In this document: piece after piece, positions 9,689 through 18,363 of the stretch
Numbering within the stretch: position 1 is the stretch's first letter
Layout of the letters: every line of letters starts with the position of its first letter
Assembly (NCBI RefSeq): GCF_037935975.1
Contig: NZ_CP149817.1
Location: 5,208,001 to 5,272,000, forward strand
DNA length: 64,000 nucleotides
Source: Teredinibacter turnerae
Lineage (GTDB): Bacteria > Pseudomonadota > Gammaproteobacteria > Pseudomonadales > Cellvibrionaceae
Reading direction: 5' to 3'
Notes under the pieces: generated by a model
Told to the model about the DNA's origin: nothing
The model's database searches: none
Seen by the model: the letters and a program-made list of their open reading frames with translations, nothing else
Translations under genes and position numbers: made by a program

Positions 9689-11605
9689 TTATGCCAGACC
9701 TTCGTATTCCGCCAGGCATTCCGGATTGGCGATCGCCTCTAGATTATTGACTGCTTTACCGTTGATGAGTTTCGCCACCGCCAGTTCAATCTTCTTGCCG
9801 GAACGGGTGTAGGGAATATCGGCCACTTGGATTACGCGCTTGGGTACATGGCGCGGTGTGGTGTGGGTTTTGATCGTGGTGCGTATTTCCGCCATGCGCG
9901 CTTCGGTGAGAGTTTCGTCGGTTTTCATTTTAACAAACAACATAACTTCCACATCCCCGGCTACTTGTTTACCAACACACACCGCATCCTCGATATAGCT
10001 CAACCGCTCGGTCTGCTGGTAAATTTCTGCGGTGCCGATGCGCACACCGCCGGGGTTTAACGTTGCATCGCTGCGACCATAAAAAATCGCTCCGCCGCGC
10101 TCGGTAATTTCAATAAAATCCCCGTGGGTCCATACGCCTTCGTGACCTGCAAAATACGCGTCGTGCAGTTTGCTATTATCCGGGTCGTTTAAAAAATACA
10201 GCGGGCGCGACGGAAAACTATTTAAACAAATTAATTCTCCCTGCGTACCCACCAGAGATCTGCCATCGTCGTCAACACAGTCCACTGCCATACCCAATCC
10301 CGCGCACTGCAATTCGCCGCGGTACACGGGCAAAATTGGGTTGCCGAGAAAAAAGCAGCCAATAATATCGGTCCCACCGGAAATACTGGCCACCAGCAGA
10401 TCGTGTTTTATTTCGTGATAAATAAAATCGTACTGCTCCGGCAGCAAGGGCGAACCGGTGCAAAGCAGAGTTTCCAGCGATGAAAAGTCGCACTTATACA
10501 GCGGCACTTTCGCGTCTTGTAATACCTTTAAATATTTTGGCGAGGTGCCGAATAAGTGGATTTGCTCTTCGCCAATTAAGCCCATGAATTTTTCAAAGCT
10601 CGGGTACGCGGGCGAGCCTTCGTATAAATAGGTGGTGCCGCCAAAAAACAGCGAACTCACCAGCCAGTTCCACATCATCCAGCCACAGGTGGTAAAAAAC
10701 AGAATGCGCTTTTGCGCGCTAAAGTCACTGTGCAGCCCCAATTCCTTTACATGCTGTAACAACACGCCACCGGTCCCGTGGACAATGCATTTGGGTTTGC
10801 CGGTGGTTCCAGAGGAGTACATGATATAGAGCGGCGCCGCAAAGGCGCGGGGAACAAACGCAATAGGGTTATCGGATTCCGGCTCCTGCCAGAGCTCGGC
10901 GTGCGCTATGGCGGAAATATCCGGTGATTGTTGATAGCGATCCACAACCAGTACTTTTTCAACACTGGGCAGCTGCGCAACGATGGCGGCGACCTTGTCG
11001 CAAATATCGTAGTACTTGCCGTTGTACTGATAGCCTGCACAGGTCACCAATACCCTGGGGCGCGACTGGCCGAAACGGTCTACCACACCATCGACCCCGA
11101 AATCGGCGCTGGTGGAGGTAAACACAGCGCCGCTTGCCGTGGTGGCGAGCATCGCGATGACCGTCTCCGCAATATTGGGCATATAACAGGCAAGCACGTC
11201 GTTTTCCTGCAAACAATCGGCGAGCTGTGCCTGCAACCCGGCGACCGCGGATTTTAGCTGGGCGTAGGTATAGCTGCGTTTGTCGCCACTTTCCAGCAGG
11301 GATACCAACGCGGGTTGATCCGCCTCACCGTGCAGCAACAGGTTTTCCGCAAAATTAAGGGTCAAGTTCGGGAACCAGCCATAGTGCTCAAAGCCAAGGT
11401 CGGTCACTGCCGGTTCGCGTTCACCCTCAGCTTTAACCTGGTAGAAATCCATCAACGCCAGCCAGAATTCCCCTGGATGTGCGACAGAATAATTGTGAAG
11501 CGCGCGGTAGGAAGGAGACGTCAGTGAAAATTCACTGGCATAGCGTTTCATAAAGCGCCACATGGCGCTGCGTTGAATCCGTTCGGGGCTGGGTTGCCAA
11601 AGCAT
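9689..11605 (-). CDS. Acetoacetate--CoA ligase
   Basis: A 638-residue ANL-superfamily adenylating enzyme. The N-terminus (LWQPSPERIQRSAMWRF) and WFPNLTLNFAENLL match acetoacetyl-CoA synthetases rather than acetyl-CoA synthetases. The AMP-binding loop YSSGTTGKPK is near residue 262. The TTCGWMMWNW segment is near 295-305. The C-terminal lysine motif YTRSGKKIE is near 600-610. The enzyme activates acetoacetate with ATP and CoA, feeding ketone-body or polyhydroxybutyrate-related carbon into acetyl-CoA. No partner gene of that pathway lies beside it. Confidence 0.9.
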   Translation of the reverse strand: MLWQPSPERIQRSAMWRFMKRYASEFSLTSPSYRALHNYSVAHPGEFWLALMDFYQVKAEGEREPAVTDLGFEHYGWFPNLTLNFAENLLLHGEADQPALVSLLESGDKRSYTYAQLKSAVAGLQAQLADCLQENDVLACYMPNIAETVIAMLATTASGAVFTSTSADFGVDGVVDRFGQSRPRVLVTCAGYQYNGKYYDICDKVAAIVAQLPSVEKVLVVDRYQQSPDISAIAHAELWQEPESDNPIAFVPRAFAAPLYIMYSSGTTGKPKCIVHGTGGVLLQHVKELGLHSDFSAQKRILFFTTCGWMMWNWLVSSLFFGGTTYLYEGSPAYPSFEKFMGLIGEEQIHLFGTSPKYLKVLQDAKVPLYKCDFSSLETLLCTGSPLLPEQYDFIYHEIKHDLLVASISGGTDIIGCFFLGNPILPVYRGELQCAGLGMAVDCVDDDGRSLVGTQGELICLNSFPSRPLYFLNDPDNSKLHDAYFAGHEGVWTHGDFIEITERGGAIFYGRSDATLNPGGVRIGTAEIYQQTERLSYIEDAVCVGKQVAGDVEVMLFVKMKTDETLTEARMAEIRTTIKTHTTPRHVPKRVIQVADIPYTRSGKKIELAVAKLINGKAVNNLEAIANPECLAEYEGLA

Positions 11606-11718
11606 GATGTCGCACCTGTGGAAGAATCATGGCTGAATTTCATTCTAGCCGAGTTCATGCTGCGACACAGCAAAGTTAAGATTTTACGCGCCGCTTTCTC
11701 GGCGCCGGTTTTTCTGCT

Positions 11719-12339
11719 TCAGCTTTTTCTCCCACGGCGCTTTCTCCACCAATGAATCAGGGGCAACAGGCTTAACCCAACAATGGCGCCATACAAATGC
11801 GCATCGACAATCACCGCCGCGTGCATATGCTCTTGCAGGTAGTAGATATCGTAGCTGGGCAGTTGCTCGCTGAAGAGTTTGCCCACCACACCGCAACCGA
11901 TCAGCACCAGCAGCCAGCGCGGATACAGTACGTTGCGCAGCAACGCCAGGCCGATGCCAAACAATAGCAGCCCATGCAATACCCCGGACATGCCCGCGTA
12001 ATAGCTCAGCTCCGGGTTAAATAGCAGAAAGCCCATGCTGATACCCAGCGCCATCAACAAGCCGCAGCTCACCCAGACCCGGACCGGGAGCAAGCAGCCA
12101 AACAGATGCATGATCAGCACCAGGCCACTCGTATTAAGCAGGGTGTGAACCAGCCCCAGATGCACCAGATGACCGGTAAAAACCCGCCAAACCTCCCCGT
12201 GCAGTATCGCGCTGCGAGCATACTGCAAACTGGGGTTAAGCCAGCTGCCAAGCGCGCCCAGCAGCAGCTCTATACCCACCATCAGGAGCAGAAGGAACAG
12301 CCGCAACGGCGGTGGTTTATTTGGCAGCGGCATGGACAC
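11719..12339 (-). CDS. rrtA: Rhombosortase (rhomboid-type intramembrane protease)
   Basis: A 206-residue protein with about six membrane segments. The catalytic serine is in YYAGMSGVLHG near residue 118, and the catalytic histidine in VDAHLYGA near 182. This is the small rhomboid subfamily that processes secreted proteins carrying a GlyGly-CTERM tail at the inner membrane. The GTG at 12339 overlaps the TAG of the upstream lipoprotein gene by one base; an ATG two codons later (12333) is equally possible. It is the last gene of a leftward unit with the LysE-type exporter and the lipoprotein. No protein encoded in this window has a clear GlyGly-CTERM tail, so its substrates lie elsewhere. Confidence 0.85.
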   Translation of the reverse strand: MSMPLPNKPPPLRLFLLLLMVGIELLLGALGSWLNPSLQYARSAILHGEVWRVFTGHLVHLGLVHTLLNTSGLVLIMHLFGCLLPVRVWVSCGLLMALGISMGFLLFNPELSYYAGMSGVLHGLLLFGIGLALLRNVLYPRWLLVLIGCGVVGKLFSEQLPSYDIYYLQEHMHAAVIVDAHLYGAIVGLSLLPLIHWWRKRRGRKS

Positions 12340-13979
12340 TAATCTTGGTACTCAATATCGCCGACAGAATAAGGTGGGAACACGGCGTATTTGTTCATTT
12401 TACGCTTGGCGTAGGTGCCGGTGGAGGCGATGCCTACCCCCCAACTCGGGGTGATATACGGGAAGCTGAACGATGGGCCGAACTTCAACAGGCTGAACAC
12501 CTGCCCTATTCCCGGCACCCACTCCAGATCGTAGTAAACACCCACACCGCTGGATACGGTTTCCATCGCACCGGAGTCTCGATCCACTTTAATCACGCGG
12601 CCAAAACTCAGCGCATCCCACACCAGCTTTTTGGTCATCTTCAGCACCTCAGTGGTTTTTTTACCTTCCAGATCGGTAGTGAGAAACTGCAATTTGGTAG
12701 TCGTAATGAGCAGGTCGCCATTGTTATCCGCTTGCGCAAAATAGGCCGCGTAGTCACTGTCCAGTTCGTGGCGTTTGGTTTCCACTAAGCCACTCTCACC
12801 AAAACTGTAATGCACCAGTTGATGCACACCGCGTTTGTCGGCGGGAATATCTTTGCCCATCAGGGTTTTATATTGTTTAACAAGACCGCTACCGGTTAGC
12901 CGATAATTCGGACCCATTAATGCCCAGAAGCTATTGCTGTCTTTGGGGTCAGGTTCCAGGTCGACACCCAGCGCAATGCTTTTTTCTGGCAGTACGTTAA
13001 CGTCAGCCAAAGGGCTAAGACTCGCCGTATCGTATACAAAAATACGATTGCTATAGGTTTCCAGAAACGCCAACCGCTGATCGTCGGCGAAGTAGATAAC
13101 GTCTACAAACGTGGTTTTCTCTTTGCCGCCTGCAGGCAACTGTACACGTTCACGCTCCACCATCGCCAACGGGTCGCTGGCATCGATGACGGTAAAGCTG
13201 CGTTTTCCCAACAATACAATCTGGTTATTTGCGCTGATCGTTGCGTCAATCGGCGACGAATCCACCACCACTTCAAACTGCTTTAGCAGTGCAGGTGCGT
13301 CGGGAGCGGCGGCGTGAAATACGCGCACTTCCATAACGTAGGCATTGGCTTCTTTATCCGTATCCTCTTCTACACGGCTGGCAATGTTTACCGTAAATAA
13401 ATAACCGCTGTCGGCGGAAAACAAAGTAAAGAGCGGACGCTGCGCATCGGAGGCCAAATCGATCCAGTCCTCTTCAATGCTACCGCGATCATCTGGATTA
13501 GTGCGAATAAGATGGCGCTGCTTGCCGTCGGTATCGGTTGCCACAATATAGTGGCTCGATTTAAATGTGTTGGCGGCCTTGCCCTGGCCGTTGTCTAGCA
13601 CAATATTGTGCAGCTTGGTGGGGTTGAGTCCAACCGGAATTTTAAACAAGGGGTTCTGCCCGTAATACAAATCTACCGGCACAGTTTGGTCATCGATATG
13701 CAGTGAGTTTACTGCGAGATTTTTGCCTTTTACCATCACCCATTCACCCGGTGAGAAACGCCCGTCGGCAAATGCGGTGCTTGGCGTGCCGCCGAGATTT
13801 TGCGGCAGGCTGCCTAAATCGGTCAGCCCGCTAATCGTTGGCTTGCCTGCAACTGCAGGCGCTGTCTGGCTGATATACACAGGGTCGGGTTTGCTCGGGG
13901 TGGTGGTTTGGCAGGCTGCCAACAGGCCGAATCCCAGCCCTATCATTATTCCTTTGGTACACATTCCTGTTAAGTTCAA
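12339..13979 (-). CDS. Large lipoprotein, possible beta-propeller, unknown function
   Basis: A 546-residue lipoprotein. The signal peptide ends in a lipobox, GLLAAC, with the acylated cysteine at residue 23. No family was recognised. The sequence is rich in beta strands with repeated V..D and F.YD patterns (FTVIDASDP, RIFVYDTASL, KVDRDSG), which suggests a propeller-like fold. The start is taken as TTG at 13979 because GAGGAG lies seven bases upstream. The first ATG (13964) has AGGA directly abutting it and is a worse fit. That ribosome site lies within the last codons of the LysE-type gene, whose stop is 3 bases away, and the last base overlaps the rhombosortase start. Confidence 0.72.
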   Translation of the reverse strand: MNLTGMCTKGIMIGLGFGLLAACQTTTPSKPDPVYISQTAPAVAGKPTISGLTDLGSLPQNLGGTPSTAFADGRFSPGEWVMVKGKNLAVNSLHIDDQTVPVDLYYGQNPLFKIPVGLNPTKLHNIVLDNGQGKAANTFKSSHYIVATDTDGKQRHLIRTNPDDRGSIEEDWIDLASDAQRPLFTLFSADSGYLFTVNIASRVEEDTDKEANAYVMEVRVFHAAAPDAPALLKQFEVVVDSSPIDATISANNQIVLLGKRSFTVIDASDPLAMVERERVQLPAGGKEKTTFVDVIYFADDQRLAFLETYSNRIFVYDTASLSPLADVNVLPEKSIALGVDLEPDPKDSNSFWALMGPNYRLTGSGLVKQYKTLMGKDIPADKRGVHQLVHYSFGESGLVETKRHELDSDYAAYFAQADNNGDLLITTTKLQFLTTDLEGKKTTEVLKMTKKLVWDALSFGRVIKVDRDSGAMETVSSGVGVYYDLEWVPGIGQVFSLLKFGPSFSFPYITPSWGVGIASTGTYAKRKMNKYAVFPPYSVGDIEYQD

Positions 13980-13982
13980 CGT

Positions 13983-14594
13983 TTATCTCCTCAATAATAT
14001 CCACAGGCCGGTCACAATAAAAATGCTGCCTGCGGCCCGCTGAATAATCGCTTCGAAGCGGGCGTCGGCGAGCAGGTTTTTACTTTTGCTCACGGCGAAC
14101 GCGTAGCATACCATGACCCCACCAACGATCACTGCCGCCAGAATATAGAGGATAAGTACATCCATTGCGTTCACTTGGGTAAGATCAATAAACGCGGGTA
14201 AAAACCCCAAATAAAATAAAATGGCTTTCGGGTTCCCCAAGGTAACGACAAGCCCAATCCAAAAACTGCGCTGGGATTTTGGCCCTTCGGTATCTAACGC
14301 CAGCGGTTTATCCGCATTGCGCCAGGCCTGCACACCCAACCACATCAGGTAGGCGGCACTGGCATATTGAATAAATAAAAACAGCGGTTCCAGCGTCGCA
14401 GCAATAAAACTCATACTCGCCACTACCACAGCGATATAAACGAAGTCGCCCGCAACAATACCCGCACTGGTGTACACCCCATGACGAAAATTAAGCGCCA
14501 GCGTACGGCTGACCACCAGCAGTACGCCGGGGCCAGGGGTCGCGGCCAATACAATCATGGTTGCGGCGAGCGCGATAACAGTTTCGAGTTGCAT
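13983..14594 (-). CDS. LysE/RhtB family amino-acid exporter
   Basis: A 203-residue inner-membrane protein with about six hydrophobic segments. It has the family's N-terminal signature ATPGPGVLLVVSRTL and a LGNPKAILFYLGFLP motif near residue 120. Members export amino acids or their analogues using the proton gradient; the substrate cannot be told from sequence. The ATG at 14594 (MQLETVIALA) is preferred over an upstream TTG. It is the first gene of a tight leftward unit with the lipoprotein and rhombosortase genes, which may be accidental functionally. Confidence 0.85.
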   Translation of the reverse strand: MQLETVIALAATMIVLAATPGPGVLLVVSRTLALNFRHGVYTSAGIVAGDFVYIAVVVASMSFIAATLEPLFLFIQYASAAYLMWLGVQAWRNADKPLALDTEGPKSQRSFWIGLVVTLGNPKAILFYLGFLPAFIDLTQVNAMDVLILYILAAVIVGGVMVCYAFAVSKSKNLLADARFEAIIQRAAGSIFIVTGLWILLRR

Positions 14595-14647
14595 CTTGGG
14601 TCTCGTGTACAAAAGCGTTGGTGCAATGGGTTATTGAAAAATAAAGA

Positions 14648-14701
14648 AGGCCCGAATTCGCAACCAAGCCAACACTGCAACTTAGTTGAAAATCCGGGCC
14701 T
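14648..14701 (-). terminator. Large-loop terminator after the metalloprotease operon
   Basis: aggcccgaatt (14648-14658) pairs with aatccgggcct (14691-14701) with one mismatch. On the minus strand it is followed by tctttatttttc. The 32-base loop contains a smaller hairpin. It is placed to end the leftward metalloprotease transcript before the exporter gene. Confidence 0.5.
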
Positions 14702-14791
14702 GACGATCTTCTTCGATCTTAGGGTAAATTTTGTGCTTAGTTTACCCTGTGCAACGCGAAGTAGGCGTTGTGATTAACGATTATCTGGCGA

Positions 14792-17446
14792 CTATTTAGC
14801 AACCACGATTTGTTTGCCGTCAAAGTAGTACGAGGTAAGCACTTCGCGTTTGCCCTTGCCACTGCCGTCGCTGTATTCGGCGATCACGCGAATCTGGTAG
14901 CTGCCGGGCAATTCAGCGGGAAGAATCGCAGAATAGATACCATCGCCCTTTTTCCTGTCTACATCACTGCCGTAGTCATTCAGTTCAATGGTTTTAATGC
15001 GTTCTTCCAGCGGTGGCTCTACGGGTTTGTTGCGACAGCGCTTGTTACCTTGCTTGCCTTCAGAACAGTAGTAATCTTCGGCTTCGCTGTCTCCGGTTGG
15101 CCAGGCTGCCAGGATAATTTCGGCAGTCATACGCGCTTCCTTCACAACTTCACCATTGGCTACAATTTTTGCTTCAACCGCTGGGTAGTCTTCAGTCATA
15201 CGCGCTTGCGCAAAAATATGCGTGGTGGAATCACCGTAGACCGCGATATCCACACCGGATGTTTCTTTGTGATTACTCTCTTTCGGCGATGACACTATCA
15301 CCTTCCATTCGCCAGCATGATCGTCTCGGAACATGCATTTGTAAGGCAAATTCACGTTAACCAGCCGATGGGTATCGCCCTTGCGAATTTGCACACCGGG
15401 CTTGTTAAGCCGTGTCGCAATGGTGCAACCACGCGGTGAACGCAAGCTGATATCGAATCGCTCTGGATCGAGCTCGCTCCACATAACAGCAAAAGTCAGA
15501 TCCCGTTCAGATTTCAGTACCGGTACATCCAGGACGGCCGATTCACCTGGCGCGAGGTCATAGTGCGGATCGATTAAGGTCGTGCTGTCCGCAGCCGAAG
15601 CCGCAATGCTGAGGAAGTGTTTGCGCAGTTGGAGATCGCTGACATCCTTGTTCTCCAGATGCACACCGCCAGTACTCAACGCCAGCGGCGTAAGCTCCGC
15701 TTCATTAGTACTGGTGCCAAAACCGACACTGTAGAGGGTGACGTCACTGGCCAACAGTGGCGCAGTAATATCAGTGACGCTGGTACCAACTGGTCGATTG
15801 TGCAGGCCATCCGTGAGCAGCAGCATAAGCTGGCGATCACTCGGGTCCACCGCCGTGGTGAGCTGCGCGATACCCTCGTTTACCCCATCAATAATATTGG
15901 TCATGCCGCCGGCTGTCATACTGTTAATCGCCGTATGCGCGGCGCTCAGGCTTGCGGCATTCACCGGCTGTAGATTAAATACCGGACTAAACGGTACAAC
16001 TACTTCATGGAATTGCACCAGCCCCGCGCGATGCCCTGCGTCGAGATCGAGAAAATCCATAAATATATTAGCTGCGTACTTCAGCGCGTCCATTTTAGAT
16101 ACGCTGGGGTCAGGCGCCGACGGCAAGTTCATGGACCCACTGCGGTCCATCACCAGTACCACGTCGGTATTTTGCGCACCGGTAACGAAGTTGATATTGG
16201 GTGTGGTCTCCCCTGTCGCCACATCGACTTCCCGTAGCCGGTCGATCTCGCTGAAATCCGGCGACGCCATACCTGCAGGCGCATCGTCGTAACATTCCGT
16301 GGCGAAGCCGGTACTGCCTGAGCCGTTTAATGTAGAGAGATTATAACGCCCCGTGTTGTCGAGATTGGCATCGGGGACATTCACACCCCAGGGCACGATA
16401 CAGACGTAATAACTGCCAGCCGGCACCCCGCGGAACTCGTAGTCACCACTATTTACACCTGCCTCCGCATCAAACTGGGTCGCCGTAAAGGCTTCGTACA
16501 CAGGCGCACTTAAGTCGGCGGTGTTATATGCCCACACTCGCACACCCTGAGCGGCAGTGCCATCAATCTGGCGCACACGCCCGCTGATAGACCCGGTCGT
16601 CCAGGGTGCAGTGCCGGTAGGGTAAAAACCCGCGCCGGGGTTACTGCGCGCAGCAGCCATTTCGTCGTCGGCCTCTAGCGATCGAACATTATTCTGCCAG
16701 GTCACACTGGTACTGCTCACCGCCGGGTACATAGTGGCGGGGCTATTACCGCTGAACACCATACTGGTGTGTGAGACCCCAAACAAATGGCCAAATTCGT
16801 GGGTCGCTACCGCGCGAATGTCGTGCACATTGGCCGTGCTATTGGGTGTGGTGGAATAATTAAAGTTGGTATCGTTCCAAATCATATCCGCGTCGAATAT
16901 GGCACCGGTTGGCAACTGGCTGCCGTTGGGGTAGATACCCGGATCCAGGTCACCGCAACCGATATCCCGATTGGCGTCGCTGATAATCAAAGGGGGGCCC
17001 TGATAAACGAACGTCCAACCGACAGCAATGGTTGTCGCACTAAAACCAAATGCGCTGTCATCCCAGGTCACGATATTTTCCAGGTCACAACCTAAATCTG
17101 ACGTACTTGTGGTACCGCCATAACTTGCGCTAATCACCGCTTCGGGTACGTTTTCCCAGGCTTGAAACGCGGCCGTCAATTCGGCTTCCGCGTCAGCAAT
17201 ACTGATTGGCGTGGCGTTATTGGTTACACCGTTTTCGTTGAGCATCCACTCCATGGGATAGGCAGCAGGAACCCAGCGGCGCTCGTGAATAGCGGTTTCT
17301 GCCAAGTTGGGTATTTCAATATTGTCTGCCGCCCATGCCGATTGCGGTAAGCTCGAGTACAACACGGGTAACAACAGCGCAGAACCCAACAGTCCGCGCT
17401 GGTAGTTGCGCCCGTTTCGATTCATTCTTGTAAAAACATTCAACAT
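14792..17446 (-). CDS. Secreted matrixin-like zinc metalloprotease with VWA domain
   Basis: An 884-residue exported protein. A signal peptide (about 15-40, ending SAWA-A) is followed by a zincin domain with THEFGHLFGVSH near residue 215. That is the HExxHxxGxxH motif of metzincins, with a downstream Met-containing TMYP turn. Residues ~290-370 resemble a carboxypeptidase-regulatory-like domain (GSISGRVRQIDG). A von Willebrand A domain starts near 428 with the metal-binding motif DRSGS and continues to about 600. The C-terminal ~260 residues are beta-rich, as in CLCA-like proteins. The start has GGAGAAGG upstream. It follows a small exported protein gene after 15 bases, so the two are probably co-expressed. 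The target is unknown. Confidence 0.8.
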   Translation of the reverse strand: MLNVFTRMNRNGRNYQRGLLGSALLLPVLYSSLPQSAWAADNIEIPNLAETAIHERRWVPAAYPMEWMLNENGVTNNATPISIADAEAELTAAFQAWENVPEAVISASYGGTTSTSDLGCDLENIVTWDDSAFGFSATTIAVGWTFVYQGPPLIISDANRDIGCGDLDPGIYPNGSQLPTGAIFDADMIWNDTNFNYSTTPNSTANVHDIRAVATHEFGHLFGVSHTSMVFSGNSPATMYPAVSSTSVTWQNNVRSLEADDEMAAARSNPGAGFYPTGTAPWTTGSISGRVRQIDGTAAQGVRVWAYNTADLSAPVYEAFTATQFDAEAGVNSGDYEFRGVPAGSYYVCIVPWGVNVPDANLDNTGRYNLSTLNGSGSTGFATECYDDAPAGMASPDFSEIDRLREVDVATGETTPNINFVTGAQNTDVVLVMDRSGSMNLPSAPDPSVSKMDALKYAANIFMDFLDLDAGHRAGLVQFHEVVVPFSPVFNLQPVNAASLSAAHTAINSMTAGGMTNIIDGVNEGIAQLTTAVDPSDRQLMLLLTDGLHNRPVGTSVTDITAPLLASDVTLYSVGFGTSTNEAELTPLALSTGGVHLENKDVSDLQLRKHFLSIAASAADSTTLIDPHYDLAPGESAVLDVPVLKSERDLTFAVMWSELDPERFDISLRSPRGCTIATRLNKPGVQIRKGDTHRLVNVNLPYKCMFRDDHAGEWKVIVSSPKESNHKETSGVDIAVYGDSTTHIFAQARMTEDYPAVEAKIVANGEVVKEARMTAEIILAAWPTGDSEAEDYYCSEGKQGNKRCRNKPVEPPLEERIKTIELNDYGSDVDRKKGDGIYSAILPAELPGSYQIRVIAEYSDGSGKGKREVLTSYYFDGKQIVVAK

Positions 17447-17461
17447 GATCCTTCTCCCTGT

Positions 17462-18022
17462 TTATTTAATTTGCGCTTCTATGGCGCGTACCTGTTGCTG
17501 TACGCGAGCATCGTTGAAATAGGCATCTTTCGACGTTGCGGCGGACTTCAATAGGATCTTGCCTTCACCTGCCGCAAAGGTTTTTTTGCCTTTGCCGTAG
17601 AGCGATTTTTCACCGGTATCTTTCACAAAAAATATCGCTAGCTCGTTTTCTTTCAGCGCAATCTCGTGGGCTGATGTCATGGCAATATTGCCGACTCGTC
17701 CGCCCATTGTGACAACCTGTACCGATTTACTACCGAGGTTGCCTTTGAGCACCTGCATCGGCGCCACGGTGGCTTCGGTGACAATTACTTTGCCTACCCA
17801 ACGCGATTCTGTTTTTAATACGCGACCGACAAATACGTCGGAACTAACCTCAGACGCGTGCTGCATTCGCATACCTGCACTGTCCGCGTACTCGTCAACA
17901 GCCAACGCGGTCGCGCTGGGCAAACTGATACATGTCGCCAGCGCCAGTTGCTTCCATGAGAGGCGCAAGCGTGCCGCACTTGCGGCCGAAGCGAATTTAA
18001 ATAATCGATCAATGGGTTTCAT
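17462..18022 (-). CDS. Small exported protein paired with the metalloprotease
   Basis: A 186-residue protein with a signal peptide ending ATALA-V. The mature part shows the pattern DVFVGRVLKTESRWVGKVIVTEA ... VLKG ... VVTMGGRVGNIAM ... ENELAIFFV. I recall this pattern from small secreted proteins encoded beside matrixin-like proteases; the family has no name I can give. The start at 18022 is fixed by a perfect AAGGAGAT seven bases upstream; the longer open frame to 18163 is rejected. It is probably the first gene of a two-gene operon with the metalloprotease (15-base gap). A role as chaperone, inhibitor or co-factor of the protease is inference. Confidence 0.72.
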   Translation of the reverse strand: MKPIDRLFKFASAASAARLRLSWKQLALATCISLPSATALAVDEYADSAGMRMQHASEVSSDVFVGRVLKTESRWVGKVIVTEATVAPMQVLKGNLGSKSVQVVTMGGRVGNIAMTSAHEIALKENELAIFFVKDTGEKSLYGKGKKTFAAGEGKILLKSAATSKDAYFNDARVQQQVRAIEAQIK

Positions 18023-18138
18023 AGTTATCTCCTTGAATGAACATGCTGTCAGCGGGTGATCAGCGTTTATAAAACGGCTTACAACTCGCGCTTCTGCGCA
18101 CCCGTTTTCGCAATCCAGTGTATTCCTCGGTGTTTTTG

Positions 18139-18149
18139 CAGCATTTACA
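18139..18149 (-). promoter_or_regulatory. Shared 11-bp motif, copy 1
   Basis: CAGCATTTACA on the + strand (TGTAAATGCTG in the direction of transcription), 117 bases upstream of the start at 18022. An identical copy lies 105 bases upstream of the second metalloprotease gene (20307-20317). Both are preceded by GT(c)GTTT and followed within two bases by ACG(n)AC. It may be a common regulator site. Confidence 0.35.
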
Positions 18150-18237
18150 CAACGGACATTCACCGTTAAAAATCGGACTTCTTATCGCAGGTCCGGTTTT
18201 TAAACGTATAAAAATCGTTGGAGTGGGATTTTTGCTA

Positions 18238-18262
18238 TAAAAAAAGCCCGCACGAGGCGGGC
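18238..18262 (-). terminator. Rho-independent terminator of the second metalloprotease gene
   Basis: gcccgc (18246-18251) pairs with gcgggc (18257-18262) across a 5-base loop. On the minus strand a run of seven or eight T follows (18238-18245). It lies about 100 bases after the stop of the gene at 18364. Confidence 0.85.
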
Positions 18263-18363
18263 AACTAGCGGGTCACTGGGAGGTGACGGGCGGGGTAGGT
18301 TTTTTCGTAATCGGTTTCTGTCTTTCTGGGATTAAAAGTCTCTAGTTTTAAAATCCCACAGAA

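Larger units (their letters stand above)
18023..18363. other. Non-coding region with promoter and terminator
   Basis: 341 bases without a gene. It should hold the leftward promoter of the exported-protein/metalloprotease operon, the CAGCATTTACA motif (18139-18149) shared with the next operon upstream, and the terminator at 18238-18262 of that operon. I see no open frame with a ribosome site. Confidence 0.6.
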
